From positions 1 through 64,000 of the forward strand of contig CAIYLH010000097.1 of assembly GCA_903927005.1 (NCBI GenBank): a DNA stretch of 64,000 bases. Reading direction: 5' to 3'. A model generated the notes under the pieces. It saw nothing but the letters and a program-made list of their open reading frames with translations, was not told the origin of the DNA and did no database searches. Made by a program: the position numbers and the translations under genes. Shown piece by piece: positions 48,583-58,749 of this stretch. Every line of letters starts with the position of its first letter. Position 1 is the stretch's first letter. The stretch comes from an uncultured Pseudomonadota bacterium. Its GTDB lineage: Bacteria; Pseudomonadota; Gammaproteobacteria; Steroidobacterales; Steroidobacteraceae.

Positions 48583-48592
48583 ACATCCAGTC

Positions 48593-49261
48593 ATGCACAC
48601 GCGTCGCTCTTGGGCGCCCGTCAAACAGCAGGCGCCCGAGCCGGCGCCGTCCGCGGCGCCCTCTGGCGCTGCGCGCCGCTCTATCGCGGTCGTCACCGAG
48701 GACCCAGCGCTGGGGGAAGCCTTGCGCCTGGCCACGCCCGAACGCAGCGTGATGATCATCGCCACGCCGCTGGCGCTCGCCGACCTGCTGCTGCAGGAGC
48801 ACACCGCCGTGCTGGTGCTGGACAGCGAGGTTCTGGGCCAGAGCGCGCCATTGGTCGTAGATCGATTGTCCGAGCAGTTCCCGGAACTCAGCCTGATCGC
48901 GGTCGGCTCGCGCGCTGACGAACGGGCACTGTCAACGCAGTTGTCTAGCGGTCGTATCTATCGCTTCCTCCATCGTCCTGCCTCGATCGAACGGGCACGG
49001 ACCTTCGTCGAGGCCGCCCTACGCCGTCAGGCCTGCCTGGACGCGCCTGCCCCAGCGACACCGGAATTTTGGCCCGCGTTGCTGAAGTGGGGGGCCGCGC
49101 TTGCGGCGCTCGCCGTGGTAACGCGGGTGCTCATCCACCTGCTCGCCGCGAGCCCGCCGCCAGCCGCGCCAACCACCCCGGCCCCGCTCGAACCGGTTCG
49201 CCCACCGCCGATAGCGTCGGCGACCGTGACGCCGCAGCAGACTCGGCCCCAGCACCGCTAG
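48593..49261 (+). CDS. Receiver-like (pseudo-receiver) domain protein with C-terminal TM segment
   Basis: RRSIAVVTEDPALGEALRLATPERSVMIIATPLALADLLLQEHTAVLVLDSEVLGQ...YRFLHRPAS; TM LLKWGAALAALAVVTRVLIHLLAA; Pro-rich tail. Confidence 0.65.
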   Translation: MHTRRSWAPVKQQAPEPAPSAAPSGAARRSIAVVTEDPALGEALRLATPERSVMIIATPLALADLLLQEHTAVLVLDSEVLGQSAPLVVDRLSEQFPELSLIAVGSRADERALSTQLSSGRIYRFLHRPASIERARTFVEAALRRQACLDAPAPATPEFWPALLKWGAALAALAVVTRVLIHLLAASPPPAAPTTPAPLEPVRPPPIASATVTPQQTRPQHR

Positions 49262-49524
49262 CGACGGAGGCAGCGGCCGACTGGTAGCGCCACTGCGCGC
49301 GACGATCGTCAACCGCAGGACGGCTCGTGGCAGCCGCGAAGGCGGCGCGGCCACCCCGACCGTAACCGACGGCGAGTTGCACTGGACACAAGCCTCCGTG
49401 TGGTCGGGACGCCATGGGCGCGACGCAGATAGGGCTGGCGTTCCCGCAGGGTATAGAACACAACTGCGCATGACGTTGCTCGCCAGTCGCGCTACCCTCG
49501 GTGCCCCGAACCCGGAGTCAGCGC

Positions 49525-49974
49525 ATGAAACTCGACATCAACGGCCGCACGCATGAGGTGGATGCCTCCCCCGAGATGCCGCTGCTATGGGCACTGCGCG
49601 ACCTGGTGGGCCTGACTGGCACGAAGTTCGGCTGCGGCGCGGCGCTGTGCGGCGCCTGCACCGTGCATCTGGACGGCGAAGCGACGCGCGCGTGCGTGAC
49701 GCCGCTGTCGGCAGTCGCCGGTCGCAAGATCACGACGATCGAGGGAATCGCCGAAAGTGCACTGGGCAAGAAGGTCCAGGCCGCGTGGATCGCCGAGGAC
49801 GTACCCCAGTGCGGTTACTGCCAATCAGGCCAGATCATGTCGGCCGTCGCGCTGCTACGCAGCCATCCGAAACCGAGCGATGCGGACATCGACAGCGGCA
49901 TGAACGGCAACCTGTGCCGCTGCGGCACCTACAACCGCATCCGCCTGGCGATCCACCGCGCCGCTGAGTCCTGA
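49525..49974 (+). CDS. (2Fe-2S)-binding subunit of a xanthine-dehydrogenase-family oxidoreductase (IorA-like)
   Basis: [36 protein letters not shown]...[17 protein letters not shown]...[12 protein letters not shown]. Confidence 0.95.
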   Translation: MKLDINGRTHEVDASPEMPLLWALRDLVGLTGTKFGCGAALCGACTVHLDGEATRACVTPLSAVAGRKITTIEGIAESALGKKVQAAWIAEDVPQCGYCQSGQIMSAVALLRSHPKPSDADIDSGMNGNLCRCGTYNRIRLAIHRAAES

Positions 49975-49986
49975 GGGAAGAGCGCC

Positions 49987-52140
49987 ATGTACGCCTCACG
50001 CCGAACGTTCCTGAAGACCGCCGGCACCGCCGCCGGCGGCCTGCTGATTGGGCTTGCGCTGCCAGTGCGCACGCGGGCCGCGACCGCCAGCGTCGCCGCT
50101 GACACTGCCGTCAACGCCTACGTGCGTATCGCGACGGACGGCAAAGTCACACTGCTGGTGCCGAAATCCGAGATGGGCCAGGGCGTCTACACCGGCTTTG
50201 CGCAGATCCTTGCCGACGAACTCGAAGTCGGCCTGGAGCACGTCACGGTCGAGGCGGCACCCGTCGCCGCGGTCTACAACGCGACCTTCGCGCCGATGCA
50301 ATTCACCGGCGGCAGCTCCAGCATCGCAGGCAGCTTTGAGGTGCTGCGCAAGGCAGGCGCCAGTGCGCGCAGCATGCTGATCGCCGCCGCCGCCACCGAG
50401 CTCGGCGTGCCCGCAGGCGAACTGCACGCAGCGAACGGCGCCGTCGTGCACGCCGCCAGTGGCCGGCAGCTGAGCTATGGCGCCCTCGCCGCCCGCGCCG
50501 CCACGCTGCCCGCGCCGACCGACGCAAAGCCCAAACCCGCCAGCGAATGGCGACTGATCGGCAAGGCCGTGCCGCGCATCGACACCCGCGCCAAGGTCAA
50601 CGGCAGCGCTGGCTTTGGCCTCGACGTACGCCTGCCAGGCATGGTCTATGCGGTGGTCGCGCGACCGTCCACCTTCGGCGCAACGCCGCTGCGTTACGAC
50701 GCCAAGGCCGCCCGTGCGGTGCGCGGCGTGCTGGAGGTGCGCGAGGTACCGAGCGGCATCGCCGTGATTGCGACCAACACCTGGGCTGCAACCCAGGGAC
50801 GCGCCGCGCTACGCGTCGAGTGGCAGGCCGGCGCAGGCGCCGAGCTTTCCAGCGACCGGATCGCCGCGGACTATGCCGCGCGCGCACGCACGCCCGGCGT
50901 CGTCGTCTACGAGCGCGGCGCCGCCTCCGCGACGGCCACTGGTCACGCGCTGGAGGCCGACTACGCAACGCCATACCTCGCGCACGCGCCCATGGAGCCC
51001 CTCAACTGCGTCGTGGCGTTCTCTGCCGCCGGCTGCGATGTCTATACCGGCACCCAGTTCCAGACCGTCGACCGTGCCGCGGCCGCCGCGGTCGCGGGCC
51101 TGGCACCTGAGCAGGTGCGCCTGCATACGACTTTATTGGGCGGCGGCTTTGGTCGGCGCGGCAACCCGGCTAGTGACTGGGTACGCGAAGCCGTCGCCGT
51201 CGCCAAGGGCTATCCGCAGCCCGTCATGACCGTCTGGACCCGCGAGGATGACCTGCACGGCGGGTACTACCGCCCGCAGGCCCACAATCGCCTCACCGCG
51301 GTGCTGGCGGCCGATGGCCTGCCGGCCAGCTGGAGCCACACACAGGTCGTGCAGTCGCTGACCCGCGGCACGGCCTTCCACGCCATGATGGTCAACCCGA
51401 AGACCGGCATCGAGGCGACCCAGCACGAGGGCGCCTCGGACCTGAGCTATGCCATCCCGAACGTGCGCGTCGCGGTACACGACGCGATCCAGCCGGTGCC
51501 GGTCCTGTGGTGGCGCTCGGTCGGCCACACGCACACAAGCTTCGCCGTCGAGAGCTTCGTCGACGAATGTGCCGCTGCCGCAGGCCAGGACCCACTCGCC
51601 TACCGGCTTGCGCTACTGGCCGACCAGCCGCGCCATCTGGCAGTGCTCAAGCTCGCCGCCGAGAAGGCCGGCTGGGGCACGCCGCTGCCGAGCGGTCACG
51701 CCCGTGGCATCGCGGTGCATGCCTCGTTCGGCAGCGTCGTCGCCGAAGTGGCCGAAGTATCGCTGGTCGACGGCAAGCCACGCGTACACCGCGTCGTCGC
51801 CGCCATCCACTGCGGGCTCGTGGTCAACCCGGGCCAAGTGGCCTACCAGGTCGAAGGTGCGGTCTGCTTCGCGCTATCAGCTGCCCTGCATGGTGAGATC
51901 ACGTTCGTGGACGGGCAGGTACAGCAGTCGAACTTTGGCGACTACACCCCGGTCCGGCTCACCGAGATGCCGCGCGTCGAGGTGCACATCGTCCCTTCGA
52001 CCGACGCGCCCACCGGCGTCGGCGAACCGGGCACGCCGCCGCTGGCGGCGGCGGTGACCAATGCACTGTATGCGCTGACCGGCGTGCGTGCGCGGCGGCT
52101 GCCGCTCTCGCACGTGGAGTTTACCAAGGCAAGCGCCTAA
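49987..52140 (+). CDS. Molybdopterin-binding xanthine-dehydrogenase-family large subunit (IorB-like), Tat signal
   Basis: Tat motif [58 protein letters not shown]; immediately downstream of the 2Fe-2S subunit. Confidence 0.94.
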   Translation: MYASRRTFLKTAGTAAGGLLIGLALPVRTRAATASVAADTAVNAYVRIATDGKVTLLVPKSEMGQGVYTGFAQILADELEVGLEHVTVEAAPVAAVYNATFAPMQFTGGSSSIAGSFEVLRKAGASARSMLIAAAATELGVPAGELHAANGAVVHAASGRQLSYGALAARAATLPAPTDAKPKPASEWRLIGKAVPRIDTRAKVNGSAGFGLDVRLPGMVYAVVARPSTFGATPLRYDAKAARAVRGVLEVREVPSGIAVIATNTWAATQGRAALRVEWQAGAGAELSSDRIAADYAARARTPGVVVYERGAASATATGHALEADYATPYLAHAPMEPLNCVVAFSAAGCDVYTGTQFQTVDRAAAAAVAGLAPEQVRLHTTLLGGGFGRRGNPASDWVREAVAVAKGYPQPVMTVWTREDDLHGGYYRPQAHNRLTAVLAADGLPASWSHTQVVQSLTRGTAFHAMMVNPKTGIEATQHEGASDLSYAIPNVRVAVHDAIQPVPVLWWRSVGHTHTSFAVESFVDECAAAAGQDPLAYRLALLADQPRHLAVLKLAAEKAGWGTPLPSGHARGIAVHASFGSVVAEVAEVSLVDGKPRVHRVVAAIHCGLVVNPGQVAYQVEGAVCFALSAALHGEITFVDGQVQQSNFGDYTPVRLTEMPRVEVHIVPSTDAPTGVGEPGTPPLAAAVTNALYALTGVRARRLPLSHVEFTKASA

Positions 52141-52216
52141 CGCCGCAGCGTGTGCATCTGGTGAGGCTCGCGGCGTCCAGCGCGAGCCGCGCATCCACCG
52201 GCAACGCAGTCGCGCT

Positions 52217-54301
52217 TTAGCGCGACTCTTCGTGGCTGGGTTCGCTCGCGGCAAGTCCGGTCTGGTCCAACACGAAAGCGTATTCCTGCGCGGTCTCCCT
52301 ATAGCGCTGGAAGCGCCCGGGCTTACCGCCGTGGCCTGTATCGAAGTCCGTGCGCAGCACGAGCAGCGCATCGTTGGTGCGCCGCGCGCGCAACAGCGCA
52401 ACCCACTTGGCGGGCTCCCAGTACTGCACCTGGCTGTCGTGCAGGGCCGTCGTCACCAGCATCGCCGGATAGGCCTGCTCGCTGACATTGTCATAGGGGC
52501 TGTAGGACAGCATGTATTCGTACACCTGACGATCGGCGGCGGGGTTGCCCCATTCGTCGTACTCGTTGGTGGTCAGCGGGATGTCGTCATCGAGCATCGT
52601 CGTGACGATATCGACGAAGGGAACGTCCGCGACCATAGCGCGGTACTCGCCAGGGGCGAGGTTCGCGACGGCTCCCACCAGCAGACCGCCGGCACTGCCG
52701 CCGGCGGCGCAGACGCGAGCCGGGTCCACGTAACGCTCGCTGACCAGATGTCGAGTGACGTCGATGAAGTCCTCGAAAGTATGGCGCTTGGCGAGCATGC
52801 GGCCATCGTCATACCAGAACCGCCCGAGCTCCTGCCCGCCGCGCACGTGTGCGAGCGCAAACACGAAGCCACGATCGACCAGCGACAGGACGCTGGAACG
52901 AAACGACGGGTCCATCGAGTGGCCATAAGAGCCGTACGCGTACTGATAGAGCGGCGCGGTGCCGTTGCGCTCACAGCCGCGCCGATAGAGCAGCGACACC
53001 GGCACCCGCTTCCCGTCACGCGTCGGCGCCTGCACGAACTCGGTCGCATAATGCGCCGAGTCGAAATGTCCCTCGACCGGATCTCGCTTTAACAGCACTC
53101 GCTCGCCGCTGCGCATGTCGTAGTCGTAAGTGGTGCGCGGCGTGGTCAGCGACGAGTAGACGTAGCGCAGCACGTGGCTGGCGATTTCTTCGTTGTCGCC
53201 CAGCGACATCGTGTAGGCGGGCTCCGCGGCATCGAGCAGAAAATCGCGCGAACCGTCCCACGCGCGCACGCGGATCTTGCGCAGGCCCTCGGCGCGCTCT
53301 GCAATGACCAGGAAGTCGCGAAACACCTCGAAGCCACCGACGAATACCTCCGCCCGATGCGCGACCTCGTCGCGCCACAGCGTCCGATCGGCGACCGCGT
53401 CGATCGGTGTCGAGGCGATACGAAAGTTCGGCGCGCAGTGATTGCTGCGGATCACGAACCGGTCGCCGACGTCGTCGAGCTGGTACTCGTGGTCGCGCTC
53501 ACGCGGCAGAGCGATGCGAAAGAGCAACGCCGGATCATCAGTACGGGCGTAGTGATATTCGCTGGATACCGTGCTCTGCAGCACGATGTACACGTAGTGG
53601 CCGCTCTTGCTGCGCTCGACGCCCATGTAGTACGCGCGATCGGCCTCCTCGTATACCAGCGTGTCGGCGTCTGGCGGCGTGCCGAGCACATGCCGAAAGA
53701 CGCGATAGCCGAGCAGCGTCTCCGGATCCTTCGCGACGTAAAGCAACGACTGACCATCATCCGCCCAGGCAAGATCGGGCTCGACGTTCTCGATCCGTTC
53801 CGGGTAATCACAGCCGCTGCTCAGGTCACGAAAGCGCAGCGTGTACTGGCGCCGGCCGCGGGTGTCCTCGGCCAGTGCCAGGGTGCGATTGTCGGGACTG
53901 ACCTCGAGGTTTCCCAGTTCGTAAAAATCATGGCCGGCAGCTTCCAGGTTGCCGTCGACCAGCAGCTCCTCCACGGCGTCTGGCGTCAGGCGGCGCACGT
54001 GCAGGGCGTACTCGCGACCAGGCTCGTAGCGACTGGAGTACCAGTAACCGTTCGACAGCACCGGCACGGTTGCATCATCCTGCCTCAGGCGGCCGACCAT
54101 CTCCTGATATAGGCGCTCCTCCAGCGGCTGCACGTGTGCCAGCTGGCGCGCCCGGTAGTCGTTTTCGGCCTGCAGGTAGGCCAGCACGGCGGGCTCATCG
54201 CGCTCGTCGTCGCGCAGCCAGTAATAGGGATCGGCGCGCGGCCCCCACGGCGAAAGCACCTGGAAGTCGCGAATCTCAGCGCGGGGTGCGTCGTCAGACA
54301 T
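52217..54301 (-). CDS. Oligopeptidase B-like S9 serine peptidase
   Basis: DPYYWLRDDERDEPAVLAYLQAEN; FALAHVRGGQELGRFWYDDGRMLAKRHTFEDFID; CAAGGSAGGLLVGAVAN; VQYWEPAKWVA. Confidence 0.94.
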   Translation of the reverse strand: MSDDAPRAEIRDFQVLSPWGPRADPYYWLRDDERDEPAVLAYLQAENDYRARQLAHVQPLEERLYQEMVGRLRQDDATVPVLSNGYWYSSRYEPGREYALHVRRLTPDAVEELLVDGNLEAAGHDFYELGNLEVSPDNRTLALAEDTRGRRQYTLRFRDLSSGCDYPERIENVEPDLAWADDGQSLLYVAKDPETLLGYRVFRHVLGTPPDADTLVYEEADRAYYMGVERSKSGHYVYIVLQSTVSSEYHYARTDDPALLFRIALPRERDHEYQLDDVGDRFVIRSNHCAPNFRIASTPIDAVADRTLWRDEVAHRAEVFVGGFEVFRDFLVIAERAEGLRKIRVRAWDGSRDFLLDAAEPAYTMSLGDNEEIASHVLRYVYSSLTTPRTTYDYDMRSGERVLLKRDPVEGHFDSAHYATEFVQAPTRDGKRVPVSLLYRRGCERNGTAPLYQYAYGSYGHSMDPSFRSSVLSLVDRGFVFALAHVRGGQELGRFWYDDGRMLAKRHTFEDFIDVTRHLVSERYVDPARVCAAGGSAGGLLVGAVANLAPGEYRAMVADVPFVDIVTTMLDDDIPLTTNEYDEWGNPAADRQVYEYMLSYSPYDNVSEQAYPAMLVTTALHDSQVQYWEPAKWVALLRARRTNDALLVLRTDFDTGHGGKPGRFQRYRETAQEYAFVLDQTGLAASEPSHEESR

Positions 54302-54386
54302 GGGTGGAGGAGATCTCGCCGGCTCGGCAGGGGCCTCATGGTACGCGACGGCGGGTCGGGCGCCGCCTCCGTGCTAGCCTTGGCGG

Positions 54387-55016
54387 ATGTCATTCAGGCT
54401 CCGCCCTCTCCATTTCTGCGGCCTCGCGGCACTCGCGTGTGCGCTGCCGTTGGTCGCAGCCGCCGCCCGGCCACCGACCGACCCCGCAGAGTTCCACTAC
54501 GAGTCGCTGCCCGCGGCCGGCAGCGTGGAAACAGCGATCGACGCGGGCGGCCCGCGCTTCGACTTCAAGTCCGGGCGTAGCGCCTACCGGGCCTTTCGGC
54601 TGCCGGACGCGGAGCGGCCGTATCTGATTGAAATCCGCAGCCTGCTGCAGGGCGGGCTCGAGCCACTGCACGCGCGCGTGCTGTATCCGGTGGCAGCGCT
54701 GCTGACCGACGATTTTCTGGTGTCGCGCCAGACCGAGCTTGAGTCGCTGCGCTTCGACCTGCCGGTGTTCGAACAGGCGTACGCCCCGGCCTATCGCCTG
54801 ACGCTCGGTGTTGATCCGGCGCAGGGACACGAGCGTTACCTGGTCGTCTACACGCCAGCCTCACTGCTCGCGCCGCGGCTGCTGCCGGCCGCCACGACGG
54901 CCGAGGACGCCTCACAAGCCGCGCGCGGAGTCTGGCTCGGGGCGGCACCAGGCGGGCGGCTGCGAATCACGATCGTGCCGAACGTGGGCGCACCACGCGA
55001 GGACAGCGCGCCCTAA
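54387..55016 (+). CDS. MalM-like periplasmic protein (tentative)
   Basis: Signal peptide; FHYESLPAAGSVETAIDAGGPRFDFKSGRSAYRAFRLPD...ERYLVVYTPASLL. Confidence 0.55.
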   Translation: MSFRLRPLHFCGLAALACALPLVAAAARPPTDPAEFHYESLPAAGSVETAIDAGGPRFDFKSGRSAYRAFRLPDAERPYLIEIRSLLQGGLEPLHARVLYPVAALLTDDFLVSRQTELESLRFDLPVFEQAYAPAYRLTLGVDPAQGHERYLVVYTPASLLAPRLLPAATTAEDASQAARGVWLGAAPGGRLRITIVPNVGAPREDSAP

Positions 55017-55021
55017 AGGCG

Positions 55022-56008
55022 TCAGTCGTCGCGCTGGCGTTGCGCCAGCCGGATCTCTGCCACCCGCGCACGCTGTGAGGGTAGCCGCCACCAGATCTCG
55101 TAGGCGGCGAACACCAGCGAGGCGGTCACCAGCGGCAGCAGCTCGAGCAGCACCCGGTAGACGATGACGGCCGCCCAGAGCTCGGCCTGCGGCGCGTGCG
55201 GCAACAACCCGATCAGCGTCGCGTCGAACACGCCAAAGCCGGCCGGCACGCTGCTGGCAAGGCCGGCGAGGATGCTGAGCACGTAGACGCCGATAAACAC
55301 GCTGAAGGGCAAGCCGGCCTGCGCCGGCAACAGCACGTAGAGGATGCTCGCGGCCGCGCAAACCTCGATGATGCCTACGCAGTACTGCACGCCAGTCAGG
55401 TTCGGCGGCGGCAGCGTGACGAGGTAGCGACCGAAGGACAGTGGCTCACGGCGCTTCAACACCAGCGTCACGTAGGCGACGTGCAGCACGAGCAGCGCAA
55501 GACCGATGCCACGGGCAAGCTCAGTGGTCGTGTGCAGGATCGGGGCGGCGGCCTCACTCTGTACCAGTAGCGACACCGACAGCAGCAGGCCCAGCGCGGC
55601 TGGATACGGGATCGCGGCAAGCAGCACCATCTTGCCAACGCCTAGAGGCCTGAGGCCGGCCGCCGCGTAGACGCGATAACGGATCGCTCCGCCCGACACG
55701 GTCCCCAGACCCAGCGCATGGCCGATCGAGGCGGCGAGCACGCCGCCCATCGCTGCACGGCGGCTACTGACGGGGCCGCCAACGTAACGCGCGATGATCG
55801 TTTCGTAGGTGGCCAGCGCGCTATACAGGACGATGACCAGCAGCGCGCCGATCGCGACCGAGGTCAGCGGAATCGCCTGCAGCGCGCGTACCACGTCGGC
55901 GACATGCAGACCGTGGGTTGCGCTGGTCAGAAAGCGTAGCGCAAGCACGACGATCACCGCGGAGATGGCGATCGGCACCAGGCGCCGTGGTGAAAGCATG
56001 CGTCGCAT
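55022..56008 (-). CDS. Lysylphosphatidylglycerol synthase TM-region / YbhN-like membrane protein
   Basis: YETIIARYVGGPVSSRRAAMGGVLAASIGHALGLGTVSGGAIRYRVYAAAGL...GLASSVPAGFGVFDATLIGLLP. Confidence 0.87.
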   Translation of the reverse strand: MRRMLSPRRLVPIAISAVIVVLALRFLTSATHGLHVADVVRALQAIPLTSVAIGALLVIVLYSALATYETIIARYVGGPVSSRRAAMGGVLAASIGHALGLGTVSGGAIRYRVYAAAGLRPLGVGKMVLLAAIPYPAALGLLLSVSLLVQSEAAAPILHTTTELARGIGLALLVLHVAYVTLVLKRREPLSFGRYLVTLPPPNLTGVQYCVGIIEVCAAASILYVLLPAQAGLPFSVFIGVYVLSILAGLASSVPAGFGVFDATLIGLLPHAPQAELWAAVIVYRVLLELLPLVTASLVFAAYEIWWRLPSQRARVAEIRLAQRQRDD

Positions 56009-56016
56009 GAAGCGCC

Positions 56017-56229
56017 TCAGCGAACCTGGCGCTCGGAGTAGTTTTCTTCGATGTTGTCGCGGAAGAAGCTCCACATCGAACCTGCGGACGAAAGCCGCCG
56101 CCACGTCTCGGCCGAGACGCCTGAGTATTCCACCAGCCTGCCGTTACCGAGTTCCACGCGCAGCAGGCGGTTGGACTCGTCGTAGCCGATTGCCCGCAGG
56201 TCGCCGGCACTGACCCTCTTCATCTCCAT
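56017..56229 (-). CDS. KTSC-domain protein
   Basis: MEMKRVSAGDLRAIGYDESNRLLRVELGNGRLVEYSGVSAETWRRLSSAGSMWSFFRDNIEENYSERQVR. Confidence 0.9.
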   Translation of the reverse strand: MEMKRVSAGDLRAIGYDESNRLLRVELGNGRLVEYSGVSAETWRRLSSAGSMWSFFRDNIEENYSERQVR

Positions 56230-56873
56230 AGCATGACTCCGCTGCCGGGCGTTCCCGGCACAAGGTGGGCGACGAGGCGCGACGATGACGCGGCGCCGTT
56301 CTCAACGAGGATCGCCTTTTCTTTCACGGGCGCGGGAACCTTGAATACGAAGTGAGCGATCGGACGTCCCTCAACGGCGAGGTCCAGCTCGTAGTCTCCC
56401 GAGGGGTCGCCCGCGGCCAGCGACCAATAGAATCGCGACAGCTCGCCATCCTCGACCAGATCCTCACCCTGCGCCATTGCGCTGGCGCCATCACGCGACA
56501 GCAGCACATCGGGATCGGACGCGGCATCACCCCAGTCGGCCGGCTCGTGCGGCAGACGCAAGTGCTCCTGCCAGCGGATGGAGGGTCGGGTCGTTTCGAC
56601 CTCGAGTACCCAACCAAAAGCCTGACCGTCGTCGGGCGGCAAATCCTGAGTGGCCGTGAAATGCTCCTCGCCGTCGGCGCCGATATCGATCAGCCCGAAG
56701 CGGACTCGCTTGATGACCAGATCCGGCGCGATACGCAGCGGCAGATGCGACGCAATCGCCGGTCGCTGCCAGCCCAGGATCGGGGCGTGCGGAATCGACC
56801 AATGGCGTTCGCCGCAGCCGGCCAGGAGCGTCAGGAGCGCGATCAGCGGCAACAACCTAGCGAACAAATGCAC
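56220..56873 (-). CDS. Hypothetical lipoprotein
   Basis: Lipobox MHLFARLLPLIALLTLLAGC; overlaps the KTSC gene start. Confidence 0.7.
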   Translation of the reverse strand: MHLFARLLPLIALLTLLAGCGERHWSIPHAPILGWQRPAIASHLPLRIAPDLVIKRVRFGLIDIGADGEEHFTATQDLPPDDGQAFGWVLEVETTRPSIRWQEHLRLPHEPADWGDAASDPDVLLSRDGASAMAQGEDLVEDGELSRFYWSLAAGDPSGDYELDLAVEGRPIAHFVFKVPAPVKEKAILVENGAASSSRLVAHLVPGTPGSGVMLWR

Positions 56874-56982
56874 GTCGATTCAGCCCCCTGACAGGTAAAC
56901 ATTATCGCTCAATCGCAGGACACCCGCTCGCACGGCGGACTGCTAGACTCGAATGGCCGCCATGCCGACCTTGGAGAGACCG

Positions 56983-57537
56983 ATGATGCGTCTTGCCAGC
57001 CTCGCCCTGACCCTGCTCGGCGTTCTGCCCACAGCCGGCGTGGCCGCCGACTTCTCGCTATCCAGCACAGAGCTCACGCCTGGGGGTCGCTTCGAAAGCC
57101 GCCACGTGTTCAACGGTTTCGGCTGTAGCGGCAACAATATTTCGCCCGCGCTGGCGTGGACCGGCGCACCTGCCGGCACCAAGAGCTTTGCACTGACCGT
57201 CTACGATCCGGATGCACCGACCGGCGGCGGCTGGTGGCACTGGGTGATGTTCGACATCCCCGCCACGACAACCTCGCTGGCGGCCAACGCGGGTGACCCG
57301 GCCGGCGGCAAGGCCCCCAAGGGCGCCGTACAGACCAACACCGACTTCGGCAAGGCCGGCTTCGGCGGCCCGTGCCCACCGCTCGGCGACAAGCCACATC
57401 GCTACGTGTTCACGCTGTATGCGCTCAAAGTCGACAAGCTTGGCGCAGATCCCGCCTCCACCGCCGCGATGGTCGGCTTCATGCTGAACGCGAACAAGCT
57501 CGATCGGGCGAGCTTTACGGTCTATTACGGCCGCTGA
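56983..57537 (+). CDS. YbhB/YbcL-family Raf kinase inhibitor-like (PEBP) protein, secreted
   Basis: [50 protein letters not shown]. Confidence 0.95.
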   Translation: MMRLASLALTLLGVLPTAGVAADFSLSSTELTPGGRFESRHVFNGFGCSGNNISPALAWTGAPAGTKSFALTVYDPDAPTGGGWWHWVMFDIPATTTSLAANAGDPAGGKAPKGAVQTNTDFGKAGFGGPCPPLGDKPHRYVFTLYALKVDKLGADPASTAAMVGFMLNANKLDRASFTVYYGR

Positions 57538-58130
57538 TCCACGCTCGCAGTGAGTCGCGCGAACCCCGTCCGCGCACGCTGCAGAGCCGCCGGCTCACGC
57601 ATGAAGCCCGCCGCCCAATGGTGGGCGTAGCGCAGCGCCAGCAACTCGTGGGCAAACTGCGCGACGTCGGTGCTCCCAGGCAAGTGGCCGTGACGCATCG
57701 CGGAGGCGGCGAGCTGCTCGATCACACCGCGAAAATCGCGAAACAAGCGGGTAAGTCGCTCGCGTAGCGGGCCTTCACCGTCGTCGAACTCGACCACGGC
57801 GGCGAAGAACGGGCATTGCCCGGACAACCCTGCGTTGGCCGGCCACCCCAGCCAGCGCTCGTAGATACCCGCCAGGCGCGGCAACCCGGCGGCCTCGGTT
57901 TTGGCGGGCATCACGACGGTCGATTGGAACAGTTCGGTGGCGTACTCAAGGGTCGCCAGCTGCAGCGCCTCTTTCGAACCAAAATGGGCGTACAGGCCGC
58001 TCTTGGTCATACCAACGCGATCAGCCAGCGGCTGCAGGTTCAAGCCAACGAAGCCCCCCAGACTCGCAGTTTCCACCGCGGCCCGCAGGATCGTTGCTCG
58101 AGTGCGTGCTCCCTTGGCCATATCCACCAA
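57525..58130 (-). CDS. TetR-family transcriptional regulator
   Basis: [55 protein letters not shown]. Confidence 0.93.
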   Translation of the reverse strand: MVDMAKGARTRATILRAAVETASLGGFVGLNLQPLADRVGMTKSGLYAHFGSKEALQLATLEYATELFQSTVVMPAKTEAAGLPRLAGIYERWLGWPANAGLSGQCPFFAAVVEFDDGEGPLRERLTRLFRDFRGVIEQLAASAMRHGHLPGSTDVAQFAHELLALRYAHHWAAGFMREPAALQRARTGFARLTASVDQRP

Positions 58131-58188
58131 TTTAGCACGATCGTTCGTTCTTTTGTTGCCCTTTCACGGGCGCCGCTGATGCTTTGCA

Positions 58189-58218
58189 AGGAGGCCGACC
58201 CCACTGGGTCGGCCTCCT
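58189..58218 (-). terminator. Perfect 13-bp hairpin AGGAGGCCGACCC-CACT-GGGTCGGCCTCCT
   Basis: Read directly; lies just downstream of the minus-strand lipoprotein gene ending at 58229. Confidence 0.75.
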
Positions 58219-58228
58219 CCAAACAGGA

Positions 58229-58651
58229 TCAGGAGCAGGTCGTCTCGGCATCCTTGAACGCCACCGATGAGCCGGTCAGAGCGACATCACGCTCACAGCT
58301 GGCGATCTCGGACGGCAGGTTCGCGGTGAACTTCCACTTGCCAGGCGCCATCGGGATGGTCGCCGCTTCGCCGGTGCAGGAAACACCGTCGGCTCCCTTG
58401 GTCAGCTTGACCGGGGTCACGAACTCCTTCGAGTTCGACATCTTCGGCGCGTCCGGCAGGATCGAAACCGGGACGACCTTGACGTTCACGTCCTCGCAGT
58501 TGCCCTGCTGGGTGATCGACTGGACCTTGATCGACGTCCTGATCAGCGGCGCCGACTCATCGCCTCCGCTGCAGCCGGCGAGAGTGACGACGACGGCCGT
58601 CACGAGGACGAGGCTGGCCTTACGGCCCGCGGAGTTCGAGGAGAAGAGCAT
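58229..58651 (-). CDS. Hypothetical lipoprotein
   Basis: Lipobox LVTAVVVTLAGC; 140 aa with spaced Cys residues. Confidence 0.75.
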   Translation of the reverse strand: MLFSSNSAGRKASLVLVTAVVVTLAGCSGGDESAPLIRTSIKVQSITQQGNCEDVNVKVVPVSILPDAPKMSNSKEFVTPVKLTKGADGVSCTGEAATIPMAPGKWKFTANLPSEIASCERDVALTGSSVAFKDAETTCS

Positions 58652-58749
58652 GCGGATCCCCCTGGGTAGCGTTGTGGACGGGTGCGCCGGGTGCGCCGCC
58701 GGATTGTAGCGTCTCGCGCGTCAGGCCGGGAGTCCGGCGTGCGCCCGGG

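Noticed and set aside
48300-48590. c-di-GMP (GEMM) riboswitch
   Set aside because: Hairpins are present but I could not find the conserved GEMM core or tetraloop-receptor pattern.
52088-53092. 334-aa plus-strand ORF overlapping the oligopeptidase B-like gene
   Set aside because: Antisense to a clear S9 peptidase and lacks recognisable motifs.
55033-55049. Inverted repeat GCTGGCG-TTG-CGCCAGC as a terminator
   Set aside because: Lies inside the coding end of the YbhN-like gene (RLAQRQRDD) and is short; likely codon-driven, though a role at the convergent 3' ends cannot be excluded.
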